Origin: Sediminibacterium sp.
Lineage (GTDB): Bacteria; Bacteroidota; Bacteroidia; Chitinophagales; Chitinophagaceae
DNA: 6,391 nucleotides
Reading direction: 5' to 3'
NCBI GenBank assembly: GCA_023263235.1
Contig: JALQXE010000153.1
Location: forward strand, 1 to 6,391
Position 1 is the first letter of the stretch; every line of letters begins with the position of its first letter. The position numbers and the translations under genes are program-made. Shown piece after piece: positions 1-6,284 of the stretch. The notes below the pieces were generated by a model, which made no database searches, was not told the DNA's origin, and worked only from the letters and a program-made list of their open reading frames with translations.

Positions 1-192
1 TACCTAGGTACTCAAGGTTTATTGAAGGAAGTAGCGGTAAGTAAAGTGAAGGATTTTGAAAATCATTTCTTATTAGAGATGACTAATAAGCTACCTAATA
101 TCTTAGCGGAATTTAAGAAAGGTAATTTGCCAGAAGATGGATTAAAGCAAATGGTAGATTTAGCAAATAGCTTAATCCCTCAATACAAATAG
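1..192 (+). CDS. atpA: F1F0 ATP synthase subunit alpha, C-terminal fragment (5' end outside the window)
   Basis: The frame is open from base 1 and ends at a TAG at 190-192, giving the last 63 residues. It opens with YLGTQGLLKEV, followed by a KVKDFENHFLLEM segment and the end LIPQYK. This fits the C-terminal helical domain of ATP synthase alpha, where a GT-x-GLL motif, a KV-x-x-FE motif and a short acidic/basic helix close the protein. The alpha subunit forms the alpha3-beta3 catalytic hexamer of F1 on the cytoplasmic face of the inner membrane and carries the non-catalytic nucleotide sites, which lie upstream of this window. The gene is followed by a strong terminator and not by atpG, which I would expect next in many bacterial atp operons. 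The assignment rests on about 60 residues only, but the match is good. Confidence 0.88.
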   Translation, partial: YLGTQGLLKEVAVSKVKDFENHFLLEMTNKLPNILAEFKKGNLPEDGLKQMVDLANSLIPQYK

Positions 193-200
193 TACTTCAC

Positions 201-208
201 TATATTTG
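201..208 (+). promoter_or_regulatory. Bacteroidota -7 promoter box, candidate promoter of the ABC operon
   Basis: TATATTTG matches the TAnnTTTG -7 consensus of Bacteroidota housekeeping promoters exactly. It lies between the atpA stop and the ABC ATPase start. I see no clear TTG at the -33 position, so the promoter is only partly supported. If the usual spacing holds, transcription would start near 212, at the base of the hairpin at 211-239. The element could also be a chance match in AT-rich DNA. Confidence 0.4.
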
Positions 209-210
209 AT

Positions 211-241
211 AAAAACCCTGAACTTAGTTCAGGGTTTTTTG
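211..241 (+). terminator. Rho-independent terminator after atpA
   Basis: A perfect 13-bp inverted repeat pairs 211-223 with 227-239 around a TTA loop. Its GC-rich core is CCCTGAAC/GTTCAGGG, flanked by an A-tract on the left and a run of six T at 235-240. It sits 18 bases after the atpA stop codon and is a textbook intrinsic terminator for the atp transcript. The A-tract on the 5' arm makes it potentially bidirectional. It ends only about 10 bases before the next start codon, so it may also lie inside the 5' leader of the ABC operon. Confidence 0.9.
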
Positions 242-251
242 TTATAAGTAT

Positions 252-1160
252 ATGTCGGTTATTCAAGTAAATAATATCAGTAAACATTTTGGCAATTTAA
301 AGGCTGTAGACGGCTTAAGCTTTGAAGTTCAAGCAGGTCAAGTGTTTGGATTTTTAGGCCAAAATGGCTCAGGAAAAAGTACCACCATTCGCATGCTTTT
401 GTCACTCATACATCCTACAAGTGGCAATATTGAAATTTTTGGACATTCCATTCAATCCAATCGTAATAAAGTATTGGAAGAAATTGGCGCTATTATTGAA
501 AGACCCGATTTGTATCCTTATTTATCGGCCAAAGAACATTTACAATTGTTTGCAAAATTAAGAAGTAAAAAAATTACTTCTTTGGCTATTGAGGACACTT
601 TAGTGAAAGTGGGATTAAATGACCGATCAAAAGACAAAGTGCAAACTTTCTCTTTAGGGATGAAACAAAGACTAGGAATTGGCATTGCATTATTGCACAA
701 TCCTTCATTAATTATTTTAGACGAGCCTACTAATGGATTGGATCCACAAGGTATTTCAGATATTAGAAATCTAATTCAGCATTTAGCCAAAGAGGAAGGT
801 AAAACGGTATTGGTGTCCTCCCATATACTTTCCGAAATAGAACAAATGGCTTCACACATTTTAATTCTGCATAAGGGCAAGAAACTAGCCGATGGCCCCA
901 TTCAAACTTTATTGGATCCTAACAAAATGATTGTGCATATTAAAACTACACAGGACGAACAGGCTTTACAAGTAATCTTGTCGGGTAGTTTTAGTAACTA
1001 CTTATTAAAGAGAACCGAGGGCATTTATTTATCTATCCCTCATTTTGAGATTCCTTTATTAAATCAGTTTTTAGTTAATGCGGGTGTGGGATTAATAAGT
1101 GTTGAAAGTAGAAACTCATTGGAAGATTATTTTTTACAACTCACTTCAAATTCAAATTAA
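252..1160 (+). CDS. ABC transporter ATP-binding protein, BcrA/ABC-2 type
   Basis: This 302-residue cytoplasmic ATPase would power the membrane partner encoded immediately downstream. Visible motifs, in order, are Walker A GQNGSGKST (36-44), a Q-loop region with Glu83 in ERPDLYPYL instead of the usual Gln, the signature FSLGMKQR (133-140), Walker B LIILDEP (153-159), the D-loop NGLDP (161-165) and the switch His191 in SSHILSE. All catalytic residues are present. Residues from about 220 form the C-terminal extension common in BcrA-like ATPases. A Glu in the Q-loop (an E-loop) is known from lantibiotic-immunity (LanF-type) ATPases, so peptide or antibiotic export is possible, but the substrate cannot be read from the sequence. 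The start lies 10 bases after the terminator and has no Shine-Dalgarno motif. Its TAA shares a base with the permease ATG, which suggests translational coupling and a 1:1 complex. Confidence 0.93.
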   Translation: MSVIQVNNISKHFGNLKAVDGLSFEVQAGQVFGFLGQNGSGKSTTIRMLLSLIHPTSGNIEIFGHSIQSNRNKVLEEIGAIIERPDLYPYLSAKEHLQLFAKLRSKKITSLAIEDTLVKVGLNDRSKDKVQTFSLGMKQRLGIGIALLHNPSLIILDEPTNGLDPQGISDIRNLIQHLAKEEGKTVLVSSHILSEIEQMASHILILHKGKKLADGPIQTLLDPNKMIVHIKTTQDEQALQVILSGSFSNYLLKRTEGIYLSIPHFEIPLLNQFLVNAGVGLISVESRNSLEDYFLQLTSNSN

Positions 1161-2035
1161 TGAAGGAAATTATTTCTTTTGAGCTGTACAAGATTTTTAG
1201 ACGTCCCAGAACCTATATTGCTTTTGGTGCCATTGCTGCGTTAATTATTGTGATTCAGTTTGGATTAAAAGTTGACGGGGAATCATATGCGTCATTTTTA
1301 ATGAAGGATATTAATGACACATTAACCGTTGATGGTAATGTTTTGAATGGCTATTTAATTTGTTATATTTTGTTGCAACTTTTATTAGTGCATGTGCCTT
1401 TGTTGGTTGCATTAATTGCAGCCGATATGATTTCGGGGGAAGCGAACTTAGGTACTTTACGATTATTATTTTCAACACCTTTTACGAGAACCCAATGGGT
1501 GTTGGGGAAATTTATTGCAGCAAGTGTTTATACCATTGTGCTTTTGATTTGGTTGGCATTTTTAGCATTATTTGTGAGTATGTGGGTATTTGGCACCGAT
1601 GACTTATTCTTGATGAAGTCCAATTATGTGGTATTAATTCAGCAAAATGATGTTTTATGGCGCTATGTGGGAGCTTTTGTTTTTGCAAGCTTTTCTTTAC
1701 TAACCGTTACCAGCCTTGGGTTCCTAATGTCAAGTATTGCTAATAATTCAATTGGTCCCATTGTAGGGACGATGAGTGCGATTGTGTTTTTTACCATTTT
1801 AAGCACTTTAAATATTCCATTGTTTTCCATAATTAAGCCTTATTTGTTTACGACACATATGAATAATTGGAAAGAGTTTTTTGATATCCAGGTAAATGAT
1901 AACAATGAAGCCATTACAGGATCTATTTTAAATGTGGCTAAAATAAAAACAAGTTTGATTGTACTTGGAACACATATCGTACTGTTTGTTGCTACTGCAA
2001 TGTACATTACCAAGAAAAAAGATATTTTAAGCTAA
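1160..2035 (+). CDS. ABC-2 type transporter permease subunit
   Basis: This 291-residue protein is the membrane half of the ABC exporter. It has about six hydrophobic segments, near residues 20-36, 65-88, 113-143, 167-192, 198-225 and 264-284, with a charged cytoplasmic N-terminus (KIFRRPRTY). Between segments 2 and 3 lies the motif DMISGE...GTLR...FSTPFTR (89-110) followed by WVLGKFIA. This is typical of the ABC-2 membrane family, whose members act in drug, lantibiotic, bacitracin and gliding-type transport. It has no fused ATPase or large extracytoplasmic domain, so it presumably works as a dimer with two copies of the upstream ATPase. The ATG overlaps the preceding TAA by one base (TAATG). 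The substrate is unknown. The low sequence conservation of this family means the fold is more certain than the role. Confidence 0.9.
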   Translation: MKEIISFELYKIFRRPRTYIAFGAIAALIIVIQFGLKVDGESYASFLMKDINDTLTVDGNVLNGYLICYILLQLLLVHVPLLVALIAADMISGEANLGTLRLLFSTPFTRTQWVLGKFIAASVYTIVLLIWLAFLALFVSMWVFGTDDLFLMKSNYVVLIQQNDVLWRYVGAFVFASFSLLTVTSLGFLMSSIANNSIGPIVGTMSAIVFFTILSTLNIPLFSIIKPYLFTTHMNNWKEFFDIQVNDNNEAITGSILNVAKIKTSLIVLGTHIVLFVATAMYITKKKDILS

Positions 2036-2077
2036 CGATATAAGCGAATAATGAAGCTTATCCATTAAGTGTATTTT

Positions 2078-2764
2078 ATGAGAAAGAAATTATTGATTGT
2101 TTTAATGTTAACGATGTATGCCACTTTGAGCTTTGCACAAGTGGATCCTTTAATTGAAAAAGTAAGCAAAAAGCTAGCTTTGGTTAATGACTATGTGGGA
2201 GAGGGCGTTATGAAAACCGACGTTTCATTTATAAAAGCTTCATTGGGAAAAGTAAAAGTGTATTTTAAAAAACCTAATTTATTAAAAGTTAAAAAAGACG
2301 GGGGTATTTCTTTATTACCTAAGGGCGGGGTATCGCTCACCATTAATACCTTATTAAACACCAAACAATATTCCACCATACCTGCGGGTACTCAGGTTTT
2401 AAATGGAAAAACATTAACAGTGCTTAAGCTTATTCCTACCGATGATAATTTGGACTGGGTAATTGCTACCTTATGGATAGATCCTGTGGAATCCTTGGTA
2501 TATAAAACAGCCACCACCACTAAGGAAAATGGGAGTTATGAAATTACTATGCAATATGGCGCTTATGCCAATTATGGCTTGGCTAGTAAAATCATATTTA
2601 GCTTTAACACTAAGGATTACAAATTGCCTAATGGAATAACTTTAGAATTTGGTGATGAGGATCCTGCTGCAAAACAAAAAGCGCTCAAGAATAAAAAAGG
2701 GACAGTTGAAATTACTTTTAATAATTACGTGATAAATAAAGGGGTTTCCAATGCAATGTTTTAA
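2078..2764 (+). CDS. Exported LolA-like protein (outer-membrane lipoprotein carrier fold)
   Basis: This 228-residue protein begins with a clear signal peptide: MRKK, then a hydrophobic stretch, then LSFA followed by Gln21, a good signal peptidase I site. There is no lipobox Cys, so the mature protein should be periplasmic. The mature part is rich in alternating beta strands: KVKVYFKKPNLLKV (58-71), LNGKTLTVLKLIP (108-120), WVIATLWIDPVESLVYK (127-143), then SYEITMQYG and KIIFSF. This pattern of a half-barrel that shields a lipid is what I associate with LolA/LolB-like lipoprotein-sorting proteins. A similar annotation is common for Bacteroidota proteins of this kind, but no decisive motif is visible. 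I chose the ATG at 2078 because it starts directly at the signal peptide; the in-frame GTG at 2069 adds only three residues. It lies 42 bases after the permease and 10 before the next gene, probably in the same operon. Confidence 0.72.
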   Translation: MRKKLLIVLMLTMYATLSFAQVDPLIEKVSKKLALVNDYVGEGVMKTDVSFIKASLGKVKVYFKKPNLLKVKKDGGISLLPKGGVSLTINTLLNTKQYSTIPAGTQVLNGKTLTVLKLIPTDDNLDWVIATLWIDPVESLVYKTATTTKENGSYEITMQYGAYANYGLASKIIFSFNTKDYKLPNGITLEFGDEDPAAKQKALKNKKGTVEITFNNYVINKGVSNAMF

Positions 2765-2774
2765 TTTGTGAACT

Positions 2775-3404
2775 ATGAGGGTAGTATTGTTTATCATATT
2801 ATTTCAATTTTTTAATATTGGCTTAAAGGCTCAGGACCAGAATCAATCACTCATTGACGCAGTTGCATTATTCCATTCAGGTGTTGGAAACACAGACCCC
2901 AATGCACTCGTTGCCAATTTTGAGAAATTAGCGCAAACACCTAATATGCCCAATGCTTGGATGCCACCTTATTACCTATCCCTTTTGTATTCAAGATTAA
3001 GTTTACTCACAAAGTCATCTGCAGATGCTTATGCCGACAAAGCAATTTATTGGGCAAATGCTTCTATTTCCATTAATGCAAATGATGAGAATTTTTGTGC
3101 CTTATCCATGGCTAGGACTGCGAAGATGGCAGTGAATCCATACCTACGTTGGGTAACTTATGAAAAAAGTATTTATGCTCCCTTGCGATCAGCTAAAAAA
3201 GCAAATCCCAATAATCCACGTATTTATATTTTGGAGGGAAGCCTAACTTTAAATATGCCTTCATTGTTTGGCGGGGGTTGTGAAAAAGCTAGGCCCATAT
3301 TATCTAAAGCTAAAGAATTATTAGCAAAACAAACTCCACAAAAATTACTGCCTACCTGGGGAGACCAACATTTGGAGGCATTGAGAAAAAATTGTGTTTT
3401 CTAG
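2775..3404 (+). CDS. Exported TPR-like helical protein, function unknown
   Basis: This 209-residue protein starts with a signal peptide (hydrophobic residues 3-16, then GLKA before Gln20) and is predicted to be periplasmic or outer-membrane associated. The rest is alpha-helical and TPR-like: PYYLSLLYSRLS (65-76), ADAYADKAIYWANASISINAND (84-104), then the NPNNPRIYILEG turn (144-155), FGGGCEKARPILSKA (165-179) and a closing PTWG (193-196). The combination NPNNPR, GGG-x-x-KA and P-x-WG recalls a small family of exported TPR proteins that I know from Bacteroidota genomes; its function is undefined. TPR folds usually mediate protein contacts, so it may be a partner of the LolA-like protein 10 bases upstream. 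It has three cysteines in the mature part (107, 169, 207). The end overlaps the end of pdxA on the other strand, with no terminator between them. Confidence 0.75.
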   Translation: MRVVLFIILFQFFNIGLKAQDQNQSLIDAVALFHSGVGNTDPNALVANFEKLAQTPNMPNAWMPPYYLSLLYSRLSLLTKSSADAYADKAIYWANASISINANDENFCALSMARTAKMAVNPYLRWVTYEKSIYAPLRSAKKANPNNPRIYILEGSLTLNMPSLFGGGCEKARPILSKAKELLAKQTPQKLLPTWGDQHLEALRKNCVF

Positions 3405-4501
3405 TAATGTGATTCTTCTAAAGTTTCATCTTTAGCATTGGCAAACATACGCGCACTTATTTTCTTTAACGGGTTTAAGCGCATGTCTCTATATCCTTGA
3501 CGTGCATGTATTATGCGTACACATTCAAAAATACTTGCCGTAAAGGAAGCAGCATCTGCTTTGTTTTTGCCAGCAATATCAAAAGCGGTACCGTGGTCGG
3601 GGCTTGTTCTTACCATTGGAAGCCCGGCTGTAAAATTAACACCTTCCCCAAAGGCCAATGATTTAAAAGGTATTAAGCCTTGGTCGTGATACATAGCTAA
3701 AACGCCATCAAATTTCTCATGAGCACCTCTTGCAAAAAAGGCGTCCGCAGAGTAAGGACCATAAACCAACATTAGGTTTTTACTTTCTTTGACTGCAGGT
3801 CGAATGATTTCAATTTCTTCTTTTCCAATTAAACCTTCTTCACCTGCATGCGGGTTTAATGCGAGTACAGCAATGCGTGGTTTATCTATTCCAAAATCCT
3901 TTTGTAAACTACTATTTAATATTTGTAGCTTTTGCTTAATCTTATCCTTTGTGATATGCTTTGCAATATCCTGTACGGTAACATGTTCGGTAACCAATGC
4001 CATTCTTAAATTTTCAGCTACCAATAACATTAAATTCTCTGTATTGCCAAAAGCGTGTTGTAAATATGGAGTATGTCCACTGAAATTGAATTCAGGAGAT
4101 TGAATATTTTTTTTGTGTATGGGTGCTGTTACCAATCCATCTATTTTCTTTTCTTTTAATGCAGCTACCGCTTGTTGTAGAGAGATGAAGGCATATTTAC
4201 CACCATCGTCCGTTAATTCACCTGGAGTTATATTTACTTCCTCTTCCCAGCAATTAATAAGATTAACTTGCTTGGGATTGATTTTTGATAAGTCGGGGAT
4301 TGATGAATAATTGAATGTAAATTCAGGGCTAATTTTTTTATAAAAATTCAAGCTTTTATTACTTGCAAAAATAACAGGTACCATAAAGTCCAACAATCTA
4401 CTATCTGACAAGGATTTAATGATTAATTCTATGCCAACGCCGTTTAAATCGCCACAGCTAAAGCCTATAATTGGTTTTCTGATGTCCTGACTCATATCCA
4501 T
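3401..4501 (-). CDS. pdxA: 4-hydroxythreonine-4-phosphate dehydrogenase
   Basis: PdxA oxidises 4-phosphohydroxy-L-threonine with NAD+ in the DXP-dependent pathway to pyridoxal phosphate; the product decarboxylates and joins deoxyxylulose phosphate through PdxJ. From the ATG at 4501 the protein has 366 residues. Hallmarks are GDLNGVG near the N-terminus, VTAPIHK, SGHTPYL (His143-Thr144, substrate phosphate/hydroxyl contacts in the family) and three metal-binding histidines: His173 in LVTEHV, His218 in LNPHAGE and His272 in MYHDQGL. The C-terminal block carries GVNFTAGLP, RTSPDHGTA and IAGKNKADAASF. All active-site residues known from E. coli PdxA are present. The reading frame extends upstream to a TTG at 4528, but the ATG at 4501 (preceded by AATAAA) or at 4495 fits the family N-terminus better. 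It is divergent from rsmA and convergent with the TPR-like gene, so it is probably monocistronic in this window. Confidence 0.95.
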   Translation of the reverse strand: MDMSQDIRKPIIGFSCGDLNGVGIELIIKSLSDSRLLDFMVPVIFASNKSLNFYKKISPEFTFNYSSIPDLSKINPKQVNLINCWEEEVNITPGELTDDGGKYAFISLQQAVAALKEKKIDGLVTAPIHKKNIQSPEFNFSGHTPYLQHAFGNTENLMLLVAENLRMALVTEHVTVQDIAKHITKDKIKQKLQILNSSLQKDFGIDKPRIAVLALNPHAGEEGLIGKEEIEIIRPAVKESKNLMLVYGPYSADAFFARGAHEKFDGVLAMYHDQGLIPFKSLAFGEGVNFTAGLPMVRTSPDHGTAFDIAGKNKADAASFTASIFECVRIIHARQGYRDMRLNPLKKISARMFANAKDETLEESHY

Positions 4502-4533
4502 TTTATTAGGATGTAAAAGTACGCACAAAAACC

Positions 4534-4541
4534 TAACTTTG
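4534..4541 (+). promoter_or_regulatory. Bacteroidota -7 promoter box for rsmA
   Basis: TAACTTTG matches TAnnTTTG exactly and ends only four bases before the rsmA ATG at 4546. With the usual -7 geometry, transcription would start at about 4545-4546, giving an mRNA with essentially no leader. The -33 region has no TTG; ATG at 4511-4513 is the nearest look-alike. On the opposite strand the same TA step begins TAGGTTTT (4535-4528), a one-mismatch version that could serve pdxA. Confidence 0.5.
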
Positions 4542-4545
4542 CTTC

Positions 4546-5310
4546 ATGCAATACACGCTAAAAAAGTCCCTTGGACAGCACTTTTTAACCGACAAGACCG
4601 TTTGTGAAAGAATACAGGCTGTATTGCAGGAATCAGCTATTGAAAGATTGGTAGAAGTGGGTCCGGGAGCGGGCGCTTTAACGGAGTATATTTATAAATT
4701 GCCTACTCAGGCTTTTAAAGCCATTGAGTTGGACACTGAAAAAGTGAATTACTTATTGCATACTTTTCCAGACTTAGAAGGGAAATTAATAAATGAAGAT
4801 TTTTTAGATACAGCTTTGCCTTTTGAGGAATCCTTTACTTTGGTTGGTAATTTTCCTTACAATATTTCTACACAAATTGTTTTTAAAGTATTGGATTGGA
4901 AGTTACAGGTTCCTATGATGGTGGGTATGTTTCAGAAAGAAGTAGCTGAAAGAATTGCAGCCAAGCCACATTCAAAAGCATATGGAATATTAAGTGTATT
5001 AGCCCAAGCTTTTTATGATGTAACTTATTTATTTGATGTGCCTCCTAGTGCATTTAATCCTCCTCCTAAAGTGGATAGTGGAGTTATTAAGTTTACGCGT
5101 AAGACAACATTTCCAGCCATGGCTTCCGAAAAAAGTTTTTACCATATTGTAAAAATGGCTTTTGGTCAAAGGCGTAAAATGTTACGTAATCCTCTAAAGC
5201 CTTATTTTACACCCGAACAATTAGAAGATCCTATTTTTACCAAACGTGCCGAGAACCTTACTTATGAGGATTATGCGGCCCTTACATTTAAAATGCATAA
5301 CGATAAATAA
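4546..5310 (+). CDS. rsmA: 16S rRNA (adenine1518-N6/adenine1519-N6)-dimethyltransferase
   Basis: RsmA (KsgA) uses S-adenosylmethionine to dimethylate two adjacent adenines in helix 45 of 16S rRNA late in 30S assembly; its loss gives kasugamycin resistance. The 254 residues are close to the usual family length. Motifs in order are KKSLGQHFL (6-14), the SAM-binding VEVGPGAGALT (36-46), acidic Glu61 for the SAM ribose, EDF (84-86), the catalytic NFPY (102-105), FNPPPKVDSGV (170-180) and the C-terminal GQRRKMLRN (207-215). The start at 4546 places KKSLGQHFL correctly, and no other in-frame start fits. There is no Shine-Dalgarno motif and almost no room for a 5' leader. The neighbour pdxA is also beside ksgA in enterobacteria, but here the two genes are divergent. 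The following dehydrogenase begins one base after this stop codon, which implies a shared transcript. Confidence 0.97.
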   Translation: MQYTLKKSLGQHFLTDKTVCERIQAVLQESAIERLVEVGPGAGALTEYIYKLPTQAFKAIELDTEKVNYLLHTFPDLEGKLINEDFLDTALPFEESFTLVGNFPYNISTQIVFKVLDWKLQVPMMVGMFQKEVAERIAAKPHSKAYGILSVLAQAFYDVTYLFDVPPSAFNPPPKVDSGVIKFTRKTTFPAMASEKSFYHIVKMAFGQRRKMLRNPLKPYFTPEQLEDPIFTKRAENLTYEDYAALTFKMHNDK

Positions 5311-5311
5311 A

Positions 5312-6241
5312 ATGGCAGCTATTGTACTCATAACAGCCCCAGTGCATTCATTTTTATTGGATACATTAGCGTCCAAAGGATTCGATGTAGTATATGAGCC
5401 TTCCATTCATTATGATGCGCTTAGTGCAAAAATTGAAACTGCAACCGGCTTAATTGTTACTACGCGTTTAAAAATTGATAAATCAATTTTAGAAAAAGCC
5501 ATCCATTTGCAATGGATTGGGAGACTAGGTAGTGGTATGGAATTAATAGATGTGGATTTTGCAAATTCAAAAGGAATTAAATGCGTGAGCAGTCCCGAAG
5601 GAAATTCTATTACTGTTGGAGAGCATGCCCTTGGATTGGTTTTGAGTTTAATGAATAAAATTAATAGTAGTTACGGTGAAATTAAAAATGGCCAATGGAT
5701 TAGAGATTTAAACAGGGCCGATGAGTTAAATGGAAAAACAGTAGGTATTATTGGATTGGGAAATACTGGTTCGGCATTTGCTAAGCTTTTAACTGGGTTT
5801 GATGTAAAAATACTAGCCCATGATATATATAAAAAGGATTTTGAAACCGATCAAATAAAAGCAGCTAGTTTGCAACAAATTCAGGATGAGGCCCATGTAA
5901 TTAGCCTTCATTTGCCTTTAACCGAGCTTACACATTATTATGCTAATGATGCTTTTTTTAATGCTTGTAAGCAAAAACCATATTTTATCAGCACTTGTAG
6001 GGGTTCGGTGACCAATATAGGAGCTATTTTAAAAGCCCTTCAAAATCAATTGGTTAGAGGGGTGGGACTGGATGTATTAGAAAACGAACAATTGGCTACT
6101 TATAGTCCTTTTGAAAAGCAACAATTAGCCTCAATAATGGACTTTCCCAATGTAATTATAACCCCCCATATAGCGGGTTATAGCCATGAAGCCTACTTAA
6201 GAATGGCTAAAATTATACTGGAAAAATTGGCAATTATTTAG
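5312..6241 (+). CDS. D-2-hydroxyacid dehydrogenase, phosphoglycerate dehydrogenase-like
   Basis: This 309-residue NAD-dependent oxidoreductase belongs to the SerA/PdxB/D-lactate dehydrogenase superfamily. The N-terminal substrate-binding domain holds RLGSGMELIDVDFA (71-84) and PEGNSITVGEHALGLVLSLM (95-114). The Rossmann domain has the nucleotide motif GIIGLGNTG (145-153) and Asp171, which suggests NAD preference. The catalytic set appears complete: Arg230 in TCRGS, Glu259 in LENEQ and His286 in PHIAG. NEQ replaces the more usual NEP/TEP, and Ser228 stands where many members have Asn. There is no C-terminal ACT domain and no PdxB-type dimerisation extension, so it is a minimal form. It could make 3-phosphohydroxypyruvate for serine, or act on another 2-hydroxyacid such as erythronate 4-phosphate; sequence alone does not decide. 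I rejected an earlier in-frame ATG at 5246 because it overlaps rsmA and adds 22 non-family residues. The TAA-A-ATG junction links it to rsmA. Confidence 0.9.
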   Translation: MAAIVLITAPVHSFLLDTLASKGFDVVYEPSIHYDALSAKIETATGLIVTTRLKIDKSILEKAIHLQWIGRLGSGMELIDVDFANSKGIKCVSSPEGNSITVGEHALGLVLSLMNKINSSYGEIKNGQWIRDLNRADELNGKTVGIIGLGNTGSAFAKLLTGFDVKILAHDIYKKDFETDQIKAASLQQIQDEAHVISLHLPLTELTHYYANDAFFNACKQKPYFISTCRGSVTNIGAILKALQNQLVRGVGLDVLENEQLATYSPFEKQQLASIMDFPNVIITPHIAGYSHEAYLRMAKIILEKLAII

Positions 6242-6284
6242 GTCAAACTTTATTCAATTTTACTTTAATATCATTTGAATATAA

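Noticed and set aside
2069..2077. GTG start for the LolA-like gene
   Set aside because: The ATG at 2078 starts exactly at a normal signal peptide (MRKK); the GTG adds only three residues.
2761..2770. TTAATTTG as a promoter box for the TPR-like gene
   Set aside because: It deviates from TAnnTTTG at the second position, overlaps the preceding stop codon, and the 10-base gap points to co-transcription instead.
3789..4310. Open frames on the plus strand inside pdxA (3789-4103 and 4113-4310)
   Set aside because: They are antisense to a highly conserved gene. The translations are Cys/Ser/Phe-rich with no recognisable domain, as expected from reading a real gene backwards.
4502..4528. N-terminal extension of pdxA to a TTG start at 4528
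   Set aside because: It adds nine residues with no match to the family N-terminus and would begin inside the divergent promoter region. The ATG at 4501, or the nearby ATG at 4495, fits better.
5246..5311. Upstream in-frame ATG for the dehydrogenase
   Set aside because: It would overlap rsmA by 65 bases and add a basic 22-residue stretch unlike the family. The ATG at 5312 begins directly with the first beta strand.
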